NCBI RefSeq assembly: GCF_947855115.1
Contig: NZ_CANTZW010000010.1
Location: forward strand, 1 to 64,000
Direction of reading: 5' to 3'
Length of the DNA stretch: 64,000 nt
From: an uncultured Parabacteroides sp.
GTDB taxonomy: Bacteria; Bacteroidota; Bacteroidia; Bacteroidales; Tannerellaceae
Under the pieces are notes generated by a model. It worked only from the letters and a program-made list of their open reading frames with translations, made no database searches and was not told where the DNA came from. Numbering within the stretch: the stretch's first letter is position 1; each line of letters starts with the position of its first letter. Made by a program: the position numbers and the translations under genes. Below, one piece after another: positions 11,605 through 19,299 of the stretch.

Positions 11605-12508
11605 TTTCAAGCACATAGGCTCGTCCGCGCTCTGTCGTGATCCTTAGGTTGCTGTTTTCCTCCACTAAAGGCCGTAGCCTTCGGATCAAGGTGTTTAAGG
11701 TCTCGTCGGCGTTGATCTTTCCCGGCCATAAGCTCTCGCAGATATCCGAACGGTTCAAGATATGCGTAGGCGACAGGAAAAACATCTCCATCAAGGCATA
11801 TTGCTGAGGGGTGAGTTTTAGTTTCTCCTCATTCTCTTTATAGAAGGAGGCGGTCTCACGGGAAAGGTTCAAATTACCGAAAGAGATGGTCTTTTCCGTA
11901 TGGATGGATTGAGGCATTATCAACTCCTTTCTATAGCGTTTGAGCAATAGGGGCAGGGTAGCGGATAAAAAGGCAAGCCCGAGGAATAGGCCGGGCAAAG
12001 ATTTGTCCGATAGCCCGATAACCGCAACGGTGGAGCAATTGGCGTACCCTTGGAATGAGATCCCGATATGATCCGTGGTAGCATTGGGGTTGTTCGCTAA
12101 GGATGATGCCCAGATAATCGTATCGCTGGCGATATAATATTCGTTGAGTTTCTTGTTGGCATTAGCGGAGGCGTTTTCGGTTTGAGTATCCTTATTGAGC
12201 ACGTGGATCACGATTCCTGTTTTCTTCTTGTCGGGCGTATAGCTCAATGCCTCGGAAAAGTCCTTGTTATAACTCTCTATGGATACCGGATTGCCGAAAA
12301 GCTTGGATAGATTCGTATAGGTACGTATAGAATCTTGGCTCATCCATAGGTGGGAATTTTGCAAGATGGTTTGTTGCAACGCTTGGTTCAAGTCTGCTAC
12401 GATGGCTTTCTTGGCTTCCGTATAACTATGGAAGCCGAAGCTGAACGAGAGGATCAGCATTAAGAAGGTACCCAAAACGGATAGGTTGGCCGATAGTCGT
12501 GTATTCAT
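11582..12508 (-). CDS. Membrane-anchored transcription regulator with C-terminal OmpR/PhoB-type winged helix
   Basis: A 308-aa protein: N-terminal membrane helix (about residues 9-29), a periplasmic domain of about 130 residues, a second helix (about residues 170-190), then a cytoplasmic winged-helix domain. The wHTH is recognisable from LTPQQYALMEMFF, then SRSD-like RSDICESLWPG and TLNTLIRRLRPLVEEN, ending RGRAYVLEI. It is a one-component transmembrane regulator, like ToxR/CadC but with the DNA-binding domain at the C-terminus. I chose ATG 12508 because the helix then starts at a normal distance; an upstream ATG at 12532 is possible. It is divergent from an outer-membrane barrel gene. Three ATGTCA repeats between them are a likely operator. 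The signal sensed is unknown. Confidence 0.85.
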   Translation of the reverse strand: MNTRLSANLSVLGTFLMLILSFSFGFHSYTEAKKAIVADLNQALQQTILQNSHLWMSQDSIRTYTNLSKLFGNPVSIESYNKDFSEALSYTPDKKKTGIVIHVLNKDTQTENASANANKKLNEYYIASDTIIWASSLANNPNATTDHIGISFQGYANCSTVAVIGLSDKSLPGLFLGLAFLSATLPLLLKRYRKELIMPQSIHTEKTISFGNLNLSRETASFYKENEEKLKLTPQQYALMEMFFLSPTHILNRSDICESLWPGKINADETLNTLIRRLRPLVEENSNLRITTERGRAYVLEIKKSDHL

Positions 12509-12629
12509 CTTTCGTTCGATTAGAATTAACATAAAAAGAACGTTCGAAGGTACTAAATATTATAGGAGGAAAATACCCTTTTCGATAGGATTCGGGATGA
12601 AATAGGCATAAATCCGGTTAAATGACCGG

Positions 12630-12657
12630 ATGTCATGGAAATGTCAGTAAAATGTCA
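12630..12657. promoter_or_regulatory. Putative operator: three ATGTCA direct repeats at 11-bp spacing
   Basis: ATGTCA occurs at 12630, 12641 and 12652, each separated by five bases, giving exactly one helical turn per repeat. This is the geometry of PhoB/OmpR-family sites (the E. coli Pho box also uses TGTCA repeats at 11 bp). The site is about 25 bp upstream of the -33 element of the barrel gene, a typical activator position. The adjacent gene encodes a winged helix of that family; binding by it is inferred. Confidence 0.7.
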
Positions 12658-12682
12658 GCTACTTATCCGGCAATTATTTACG

Positions 12683-12710
12683 TTGTCGTTGTCTGTAGCC
12701 TCTACTTTTG
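12683..12710 (+). promoter_or_regulatory. Promoter of the outer-membrane barrel gene
   Basis: TTG at 12683-12685 and TACTTTTG at 12703-12710 match the Bacteroidetes -33 and -7 elements with 17 bp between them. The predicted transcription start near 12717 lies downstream of the first in-frame ATG (12635) and so supports translation from 12740. Confidence 0.65.
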
Positions 12711-12739
12711 CCCGAAAACAAATCAAAGAGAATACGGAT

Positions 12740-14953
12740 ATGAAAAGATTTCTGATGATGATGGCCTTGATCGGTCTTGTGGGGAACTGGAACTCGATGT
12801 TGACCGCCCAGCTTGTCTCTCCCGATTCATTGTATTTAAACGAGGACTTGCCCGAGATAAACATTGTTGCCGTGAAACCCTTGATAAAGGCGGAGGCGGA
12901 TAAGACTACTTACAGCGTCGCCGAGGACCCGGATTCCCGAACCTATACCCTGCTGGAGATGTTGCGGAAAGTCCCTTTAGTGACCGTGGATGGCGAGGAT
13001 AACGTGAAGGTGAACGGACAATCCAGTTTTAAGATTTATATGAACGGGCGTCCTTCGAATATGTTCTCCAATAATCCCAAGGAGGTCTTGCGTAGTATCC
13101 CCGCCAGTATGATCAAGAAAGTGGAGGTGATAACGGATCCCGGTGCCCGTTACGATGCGGAGGGCGTCAGCGGAATCTTGAATATCGTGACGAAAGGAGC
13201 GGAGTTCGAGGGATATAACGCAAGTGTAAACACTACGGTGATGAACTTGTTTAAGAGTGTCGGTGGTTTCGCTACGCTGAAATACGGCCGGTTATCGCTT
13301 TCCGGAAATTATACGTTTAGCCAACAGTCATCCGAGAGCGAGTCGGATTATCTCCGTACCCAGTCGGGAGACGGTGGGAAGCTCCGGGTGCTCTCGGACG
13401 TGGATGTGAAATATCCGGCCCATTATGGAAGTCTGGAAGGCAGTTTCGAGATCGATACACTGAATTTAATCTCCTTGTCCGGAAACTTGAATATCGGGAA
13501 CAGTAACTCTGTTTGGAATAGCCATTATAGCAGACTTGATAAAGAGGGGGAAGAAATCTATGCTTATAACGAGGATATGAGTAAGAAGAATGAATGGGGT
13601 AGTGCCTCCTTAAAAGCGGATTATCAACGCTTATTCAAACGGAATAAGGAAGAGATGCTAACACTTTCCTATCAATACGATTATATCCCGAACGATAACT
13701 ATAGCGTGTTTCATGATAAGGACAAGGTGGGGAATGTCTCGTTACCTCAACTGGAGGCCGATTATACCCGGCAAATCAGTAAGGCCCGTACTCATGAGCA
13801 TACGGCCCAGCTTGATTATGTGAATCCTTTTACAAGTACGCATTCCATCGAGGGCGGTTTGAAGCTGATTCGGCGTAACAGTACGAGCCACGCTACCTCG
13901 GAGGTAAAGGAGTTGGATGAGAGTGTCTGGTTACCCGCAGATTTACAACCTTTGGTGGAATATCGGCATGTGCAAAATATATGCTCCGCTTATGCGGGGT
14001 ATGGATTTAAGTATGGAAAATGGAGCTTGAACCCCGGCATTCGTATGGAACATACTTGGCAGGACGTGACTTATAAACAAGGTGAGGGCGAGAATTTTGA
14101 TTATCGTGTAACGGATTGGGTGCCTTCTTGGACCTCCGCTTTTCGCTTGGATGACCGGAATTTGTTTCGCTTGGCTTACAACCTACGTTTACGCCGCCCG
14201 AATATCAGCTATTTGAATCCTACGGTGTTCGTGTCAGGGACCTCTATCTCGTATGGAAATCCGGGATTGGTATCGGAGAGACATCATCGTCTTTCGGCGT
14301 CGTACAGCTATTACGGCACGAAATTGAATGTGCAGGCTTCCGTGCTCTGTACCTTGGGAAAAGGGGTGATTGATGAGTATCTGTTCATTGACTCGGCAAA
14401 TGTGGTGAATGGTACGTATGATAATCTCGTGGACGTGAAAGGAGCGGGAGGAAACCTTTATCTAAGCTATAATCCTTCGCTCCGGACAAGCGTTTCGCTG
14501 AACGGTATGTTGCATTATCTGGACTTGCGGGCGCGGGAGGGGAATGAGGTTTACGATACGGATGTGCGTAATTCCGGCTTTTGCGGCTCTGCTTTTGTCG
14601 ATTTCTCGCAGAAGTTTAAGTACGGGTGGCGTTTTGTCCTGTCGGGTGGATACGTGAGTTCCGAGCCGAATGTGGGGATGGACTCATACGGCTTTTATTT
14701 TTACGGCTTGAGTGTGGTAAAGAGCTTCTTGAATGATAAGTTGATTTGTACGCTCCGGGCGCAGGATTTTCTGGGAGATCATAAGACGATACAGATCAAC
14801 GAGCGATATCCGGACTTTCATATCCGGCAGACCGAGCGTATGTTTAGCCGTGGTTTCGGCATCGCTATCAGCTACCGGATCGGTGATTTAAAAGCGAGCG
14901 TGAAAAAAGCGGAGAGGAGCATAAGGAATGATGATTTGTTGGACGCTAAATAA
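12740..14953 (+). CDS. TonB-dependent-receptor-like outer membrane beta-barrel protein
   Basis: A 737-aa outer membrane protein. The signal peptide MKRFLMMMALIGLVGNW...LTAQ starts at ATG 12740; an in-frame ATG at 12635 would add 35 residues ahead of it and lies upstream of the predicted promoter. Next is a plug-like domain (LLRKVPLVTVDGEDNVKVNG, IYMNGRPSNMF, IKKVEVITDPGARYDAEG) and then a long beta-barrel of the OMP_b-brl_3 type. There is no N-terminal carboxypeptidase-regulatory domain and no SusD partner nearby, so a glycan-utilisation role is not supported. It is probably controlled by the divergent membrane-bound regulator through the ATGTCA repeats. The substrate is unknown. Confidence 0.88.
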   Translation: MKRFLMMMALIGLVGNWNSMLTAQLVSPDSLYLNEDLPEINIVAVKPLIKAEADKTTYSVAEDPDSRTYTLLEMLRKVPLVTVDGEDNVKVNGQSSFKIYMNGRPSNMFSNNPKEVLRSIPASMIKKVEVITDPGARYDAEGVSGILNIVTKGAEFEGYNASVNTTVMNLFKSVGGFATLKYGRLSLSGNYTFSQQSSESESDYLRTQSGDGGKLRVLSDVDVKYPAHYGSLEGSFEIDTLNLISLSGNLNIGNSNSVWNSHYSRLDKEGEEIYAYNEDMSKKNEWGSASLKADYQRLFKRNKEEMLTLSYQYDYIPNDNYSVFHDKDKVGNVSLPQLEADYTRQISKARTHEHTAQLDYVNPFTSTHSIEGGLKLIRRNSTSHATSEVKELDESVWLPADLQPLVEYRHVQNICSAYAGYGFKYGKWSLNPGIRMEHTWQDVTYKQGEGENFDYRVTDWVPSWTSAFRLDDRNLFRLAYNLRLRRPNISYLNPTVFVSGTSISYGNPGLVSERHHRLSASYSYYGTKLNVQASVLCTLGKGVIDEYLFIDSANVVNGTYDNLVDVKGAGGNLYLSYNPSLRTSVSLNGMLHYLDLRAREGNEVYDTDVRNSGFCGSAFVDFSQKFKYGWRFVLSGGYVSSEPNVGMDSYGFYFYGLSVVKSFLNDKLICTLRAQDFLGDHKTIQINERYPDFHIRQTERMFSRGFGIAISYRIGDLKASVKKAERSIRNDDLLDAK

Positions 14954-14959
14954 GGAATA

Positions 14960-14991
14960 TGGTGTGCCATGACCCACAATATGGCACACCA
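14960..14991. terminator. Hairpin between convergent genes
   Basis: A perfect 11-bp stem (TGGTGTGCCAT at 14960-14970 with ATGGCACACCA at 14981-14991) and a 10-nt loop, sitting between the stop codons of the barrel gene and the tiny minus-strand gene. No T-run follows on either strand, so it is a terminator-like or mRNA 3'-end hairpin rather than a classical intrinsic terminator. Confidence 0.5.
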
Positions 14992-15000
14992 CCTACGGTA

Positions 15001-15111
15001 TCATAGCTCATCCAGCCATTTCTTTCCGGGCTTGGTGTAAAGCCAAGCGATAAATAAACCTGTAATAACCCCTACTACTAAGAATAGAGCACTTAATGGA
15101 TTTAGTATCAT
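15001..15111 (-). CDS. Tiny single-pass membrane protein (36 aa)
   Basis: Read on the minus strand from ATG 15109-15111 to TGA 15001-15003: MILNPLSALFLVVGV, then a hydrophobic run to about residue 25, then a basic tail YTKPGKKWLDEL. It is 7 bp downstream of another small membrane protein gene and probably cotranscribed with it. I do not recognise the family. One hydrophobic helix followed by a Lys-rich cytoplasmic-type tail could be an accessory subunit of a membrane complex or a small toxin-like peptide; neither is shown. Confidence 0.6.
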   Translation of the reverse strand: MILNPLSALFLVVGVITGLFIAWLYTKPGKKWLDEL

Positions 15112-15118
15112 GTTATTC

Positions 15119-15352
15119 TTATTTTAAAATTTTATTTCCTAACCAAGCTAATGAATAGGTGGTACTAAGACCGATTATGATCATAGCCCAACAACTCTTA
15201 TCAAAAACATTCTCTTGCAAAAGGAGTATTTCTCCCAATACGATAGCGGCGAAAACTAGCTTTGCCAAGTCAAAAAAGAACTTCCCTAACGTCTCCCTTC
15301 GGACCTTGTCCCGTTCTTTCCTCACTATCTGTTGTCTCTCCCAATTTCCCAT
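15119..15352 (-). CDS. Small two-helix membrane protein (77 aa), possibly DUF6722-like
   Basis: Starts MGNWERQQIVRKERDK at ATG 15350-15352. It has a basic amphipathic N-terminus, then two predicted membrane helices (LAKLVFAAIVLGEILLL and WAMIIIGLSTTYSLAWLG) with a short polar loop. An in-frame start at 15430 is excluded because a good minus-strand promoter (15400-15430) lies inside that extension. The layout recalls small Bacteroidetes proteins of a DUF6722-like family; this is from memory. It is followed at once by a 36-aa single-helix gene, and the pair is divergent from the helicase gene. Function unknown. Confidence 0.7.
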   Translation of the reverse strand: MGNWERQQIVRKERDKVRRETLGKFFFDLAKLVFAAIVLGEILLLQENVFDKSCWAMIIIGLSTTYSLAWLGNKILK

Positions 15353-15399
15353 TCTCCCATAGTCTCTTGTTTTAGTTAATATTACAAATCGTATACGGG

Positions 15400-15430
15400 C
15401 AAATGTAGATATTATTGGCGACCCTTCCAA
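15400..15430 (-). promoter_or_regulatory. Promoter of the two-gene small membrane protein unit
   Basis: On the minus strand, TTG (complement of 15428-15430) and TACATTTG (complement of 15400-15407) fit the -33/-7 consensus with 20 bp between them. The predicted start near 15393 is about 40 nt before the ATG at 15352. Confidence 0.65.
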
Positions 15431-15459
15431 CTTTTTTATGTGGAATCGCTTATTTTCCC

Positions 15460-15467
15460 TAATTTTG
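15460..15467 (+). promoter_or_regulatory. -7 box for the UvrD/PcrA helicase gene
   Basis: TAATTTTG matches TAnnTTTG and lies 14 bp before ATG 15482, so the leader is very short. It rules out the longer in-frame start at 15440. No clear -33 element. Confidence 0.5.
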
Positions 15468-15481
15468 TATCCCTAAAACGG

Positions 15482-17821
15482 ATGAATGTGGAAGAATATT
15501 TGAATCAACTGAATGAGAGCCAGCGGGAAGCGGTGGTTTATAATGAGGGGCCATCCTTGGTCGTGGCCGGGGCAGGTTCCGGAAAGACAAGGGTACTAAC
15601 CTATAAGATCGCTTATTTATTGCAATTAGGATTGCCTCCCTATAGTATTTTGGCACTGACCTTTACCAATAAAGCGGCCCGGGAGATGAAAGAGCGTATC
15701 GCGGCCATCACCAGTGAGCAAACGGCCCGTCGACTATGGATGGGAACATTCCATTCCATCTTCTCCCGTATCCTCAGGAACGAGGCAGAACATATCGGCT
15801 ATCCTTCCAATTTCACGATTTACGATACCGCCGATTCCAAGAGCCTACTGAAATCTATCATCAAGGAAATGCAATTGGATGATAAGGTGTACCGTCTCGG
15901 AATGGTGCAGAGCCGGATCTCCAACGCGAAGAACTCCTTGATCACCTATACGGCCTATGAGCAAAATAAAGAACTCGTGGAAAGCGATATGAACGCCAAG
16001 GTCCCCTTGCTTCGGGAAATCTACAAACGTTATCAGAACCGTTGCCTGCAAGCGGGAGCGATGGATTTCGACGACCTGTTGCTGCAAACCAATATCCTGT
16101 TTCGGGATCATCCAGCCGTCTTGGAGAAATATCGGAACTTCTTTCGGTACGTGCTGGTGGACGAGTATCAGGATACGAACTTCGCCCAACACTTGATCGT
16201 GCAACGGCTTTGCGAGGGGCACGGACATATCTGCGTGGTAGGCGACGACGCCCAGAGTATCTATTCCTTCCGGGGCGCTAATATAGATAACATCCTGCAA
16301 TTCAAGAATATTTATACCGGTTGCCGTATCTTCAAGCTGGAACGGAATTACCGCTCTACCCAGAATATCGTGAACGCCGCCAATAGCTTGATCGACAAGA
16401 ATACACGCCAGATACCCAAGACGGTCTATTCCGAGAAAGAGGAGGGTAGCAAGGTGAGTGTCTTCACCTCGTACTCCGATTATGAGGAGGGCTATGCCGT
16501 AGCCGCCAAGATCAACGAGATGCACGGGATATTGGGGAAGTTCTCGTACGCTGATTTCGCTATCTTGTATCGTACCAACGTCCAGTCCCGTATCTTGGAA
16601 GAGGCGTTGCGAAAGCGAGGCATCCCTTATAAGATCTACGGCGGCTTGTCTTTTTACCAGCGGAAAGAGATCAAGGACGTGATCTCTTATTTTCGCCTGA
16701 TCGTGAATCCGCACGATGAGGAAGCCCTGAAGCGAATCATTAATTATCCTACCCGGGGGATCGGGGATACGACGGTAGGTAAGCTCGTGGGTGCCGCTAC
16801 CGAGTACGGGGTAAGTCTCTGGACCGTGCTTCAAGCCCCCTTAGAATATTCGTTGCCGATAAATAGTGGTACGGCAAAGAAATTGAGCGACTTCCGTAGT
16901 TTGATTGAAGCTTTCATTGAAGAGAATAAAAGCCTCTCGGCAGAGGATTTAGCTACCTTGGTGGTGAAGCGTAGCGGTATCGTTTCCGACTTGTTTCAAG
17001 ACCGTTCCGTAGAGGGAGTGAGCAAGCAAGAGAACTTGCAGGAGCTGCTGAAGGGTATCGCCGAGTTTTGTGAGATCCGACGTGAGGAGGGTATGGAGAA
17101 AGTCGCTATGTCCGACTTCTTGGCGGAGGTAGCCTTACTCACCGATCAAGATAACGACAAAGAGGAAAACACCGATAAGGTCACGATGATGACCGTGCAT
17201 GCCGCCAAGGGCTTGGAGTTCACGAATGTTTTCGTGGTAGGCTTGGAGGAAGACCTGTTCCCTTCGGCTCTATCGAAAGATAACCCGAGAGCGGTAGAGG
17301 AGGAGCGGCGTTTGTTCTACGTGGCGATTACTCGTGCGGAGCAGAATTGTATATTGAGCTATGCCAAGAGCCGCTATCGGAATGGGAAGACGGATATGTG
17401 TACGCCTAGCCGTTTCTTGAAGGATATAGACGTGAAGTATCTGGATATGCCTTCGAATGCCGGTGCCTCCGATCCGTTTGCCTCGGCACGGGAACGCTAC
17501 GGGCGCCCGGCTTTTGCCTCACCTTTCCGGCAACCAAGGGCGGTTGAGGATGATTTCGTGTCGCCCGTGAAGCAAGCGGCTCAGCGTCAAGGGCAACTTA
17601 CGAAGTTGAAAAATACGATGGAATCGTCTTTTTCGGCTGCTCCGGCTCCGGATTTATCGGGTTTACACGTTGGTTCCAAGGTGCGCCATGATCGTTTTGG
17701 GGAAGGGGAGATTGTCTCGATAGAAGGAGAGGGTGGTAACGCAAAGGCTACGGTCGCTTTCGATCATTTCGGGCAAAAGCAGTTGCTTTTGAAGTTCGCT
17801 AAGCTTACGGTCTTAGGTTAA
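15482..17821 (+). CDS. UvrD/PcrA-type 3'-5' DNA helicase
   Basis: Superfamily 1A ATP-dependent helicase of 779 aa acting in nucleotide excision repair, mismatch repair or removal of RecA filaments. Walker A is AGAGSGKTRV near the N-terminus; Walker B is VDEYQDTN; the later motifs include TVHAAKGLEF and VAITRAE. The C-terminal extension carries a low-complexity linker (about residues 660-715) and then a Tudor-like PcrA tail (VGSKVRHDRFGEGEIVSIEG). ATG 15482 (MNVEEYLNQLNESQ) is preferred because a -7 box lies just upstream. It is the only gene of its unit and is followed after 8 bp by a 22-bp repeat array. Confidence 0.95.
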   Translation: MNVEEYLNQLNESQREAVVYNEGPSLVVAGAGSGKTRVLTYKIAYLLQLGLPPYSILALTFTNKAAREMKERIAAITSEQTARRLWMGTFHSIFSRILRNEAEHIGYPSNFTIYDTADSKSLLKSIIKEMQLDDKVYRLGMVQSRISNAKNSLITYTAYEQNKELVESDMNAKVPLLREIYKRYQNRCLQAGAMDFDDLLLQTNILFRDHPAVLEKYRNFFRYVLVDEYQDTNFAQHLIVQRLCEGHGHICVVGDDAQSIYSFRGANIDNILQFKNIYTGCRIFKLERNYRSTQNIVNAANSLIDKNTRQIPKTVYSEKEEGSKVSVFTSYSDYEEGYAVAAKINEMHGILGKFSYADFAILYRTNVQSRILEEALRKRGIPYKIYGGLSFYQRKEIKDVISYFRLIVNPHDEEALKRIINYPTRGIGDTTVGKLVGAATEYGVSLWTVLQAPLEYSLPINSGTAKKLSDFRSLIEAFIEENKSLSAEDLATLVVKRSGIVSDLFQDRSVEGVSKQENLQELLKGIAEFCEIRREEGMEKVAMSDFLAEVALLTDQDNDKEENTDKVTMMTVHAAKGLEFTNVFVVGLEEDLFPSALSKDNPRAVEEERRLFYVAITRAEQNCILSYAKSRYRNGKTDMCTPSRFLKDIDVKYLDMPSNAGASDPFASARERYGRPAFASPFRQPRAVEDDFVSPVKQAAQRQGQLTKLKNTMESSFSAAPAPDLSGLHVGSKVRHDRFGEGEIVSIEGEGGNAKATVAFDHFGQKQLLLKFAKLTVLG

Positions 17822-17829
17822 GAAATTTG

Positions 17830-17930
17830 TTCGGATCGGGGTTGATTTTCTTTCGGATTGGGTTGTTTTTTCATCCGAAAGGATTCCCCTTTTTGTTCGA
17901 AAAAGAGAGACGTTTGGTGTCGAAATTCTT
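17830..17930. repeat. 22-bp periodic repeat array, five units, TTCGRA core
   Basis: A short palindromic core recurs with its CG step at 17832, 17854, 17876, 17898 and 17921, so spacings are 22, 22, 22 and 23. The cores read TTCGGA, TTCGGA, TCCGAA, TTCGAA and GTCGAA. Units 2 and 3 form a hairpin (TTTCGGAT at 17851-17858 with ATCCGAAA at 17873-17880). The sequence between cores is T-rich and poorly conserved. The array starts 8 bp after the helicase stop codon. The rest of the 319-bp gap to nspC holds only the nspC promoter. Confidence 0.7.
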
Positions 17931-18077
17931 AAATTGTTGATTATCAGGATTTGTTCCGTTTTTCTGAATGCATTAGTGGTATCTTCTCGTCTTGTGCGCT
18001 TGTGTGAGTGAGAGCTTGGAGAAAAAATCTTTTGCATTTTTAGAGGAATGGTGATTATTCATTTCTTTCGTTAACCT

Positions 18078-18109
18078 ATTGACAAAGCAACTCTTTTTGC
18101 GTATATTTG
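18078..18109 (+). promoter_or_regulatory. Promoter of the nspC-ftsY-rimO unit
   Basis: ATTG at 18078-18081 and TATATTTG at 18102-18109 match the Bacteroidetes -33 and -7 elements with 20 bp between them, 31 bp before the nspC ATG. This is one of the clearest promoters in the window. Confidence 0.75.
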
Positions 18110-18140
18110 CACGTTATTCACTGAAAATATAGAAATCTGA

Positions 18141-19280
18141 ATGATAGACATCAACAAGATACCTTCGCCTTGCTATGTGATGGAGGAGAAATTACTAAGA
18201 AATAACTTGTCCTTGATCAAGAGCGTAAAAGAACGTGCGGGAGTGAATATCATATTGGCTTTTAAGGCTTTCGCTTTATGGAAAGCGTTCCCGATCGTAC
18301 GTGAGTATATCCCTTTTTCGACAGCGAGTTCTAAATTTGAGGCACAGTTGGCCTTTGAAGAGATGGGAAGTCCGGCGCATACTTATTCCCCGGCTTATAC
18401 GGAGGCAGATTTCCCGTTGATCTTGAGATATAGCAGTCACGTCACGTTCAACTCGCTCTCTCAGTTCCATCGTTTTTATCCGATGGTGCAAGCAGATGGT
18501 AGCCGGGTGTCTTGTGGATTGAGGATCAATCCGGAATTCTCGGACGTGGAGACGGATTTATATAATCCCTGTGCCCCGGGTTCCCGAATGGGGGTGATCA
18601 GCGATTTGCTGGGCGATACATTGCCGGAGGGTATCGAGGGGTTGCATTTCCATACGTTATGTGAGTCTACCTCCTATGATTTGGAGCGGACATTGGTCGA
18701 GGTGGAGAGGCGTTTCGGCCGTTTCCTGCCTCACATCAAGTGGTTGAATATGGGAGGTGGTCATCTGATGACCCGTAAGGGTTACGACGTGGAGCACTTG
18801 GTCGCTTTATTAAAAGGCTTTAAGGCGAAATATCCGAATTTGGAGTTGATCATGGAGCCGGGTAGCGCTTTTGCGTGGCAGACCGGGTTCTTGCTGACGA
18901 CCGTGGTGGATATCGTAGAAAACCATGGTATCCAAACGGCGATTATCGATGCATCGTTCACCTGCCATATGCCGGATTGCTTGGAGATGCCTTATAAGCC
19001 GGTTATCCGTTTCGCTACGGATGCCGTGGAGGGGAAACCTACCTACCGGATCGGGGGAAATAGTTGTTTGAGTGGTGATTATATGGGAGATTGGTCGTTC
19101 GATAAACCTTTGGAGATCGGTGATAAGCTGATTTTCGAGGATATGATCCACTACACGATCGTGAAGACGAACATGTTCAACGGTATCCCGCATCCTTCCT
19201 TGGCTCTTTGGAGCAAGGACGACCGGCTGGTGATGTACCGTACGTTCGGCTATGAGGATTATAAGAACAGGATGGATTAA
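18141..19280 (+). CDS. nspC: Carboxynorspermidine decarboxylase
   Basis: PLP-dependent decarboxylase (379 aa, alanine-racemase fold type III) that converts carboxyspermidine or carboxynorspermidine to spermidine or norspermidine, the last step of the alternative polyamine pathway common in gut Bacteroidetes. The PLP lysine lies in ILAFKAFALWKAF near residue 42; other family signatures are LHFHTLCES, the Gly-rich NMGGGHL and EPGSAF for phosphate binding, and CLSGD late in the protein. The partner carboxynorspermidine dehydrogenase is not in the window. It is the first gene after a strong promoter; ftsY follows after 19 bp, so cotranscription is likely. Confidence 0.95.
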   Translation: MIDINKIPSPCYVMEEKLLRNNLSLIKSVKERAGVNIILAFKAFALWKAFPIVREYIPFSTASSKFEAQLAFEEMGSPAHTYSPAYTEADFPLILRYSSHVTFNSLSQFHRFYPMVQADGSRVSCGLRINPEFSDVETDLYNPCAPGSRMGVISDLLGDTLPEGIEGLHFHTLCESTSYDLERTLVEVERRFGRFLPHIKWLNMGGGHLMTRKGYDVEHLVALLKGFKAKYPNLELIMEPGSAFAWQTGFLLTTVVDIVENHGIQTAIIDASFTCHMPDCLEMPYKPVIRFATDAVEGKPTYRIGGNSCLSGDYMGDWSFDKPLEIGDKLIFEDMIHYTIVKTNMFNGIPHPSLALWSKDDRLVMYRTFGYEDYKNRMD

Positions 19281-19299
19281 AAACAGAAACAAAATAGAT

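Noticed and set aside
12635..12739. N-terminal extension of the outer membrane barrel protein from ATG 12635
   Set aside because: It overlaps the ATGTCA repeats and the promoter, and it would place 35 residues ahead of a clear signal peptide.
15845..16834. Minus-strand frame of 329 codons opposite the helicase
   Set aside because: It overlaps the Walker A/B-containing helicase completely and has no family features of its own.
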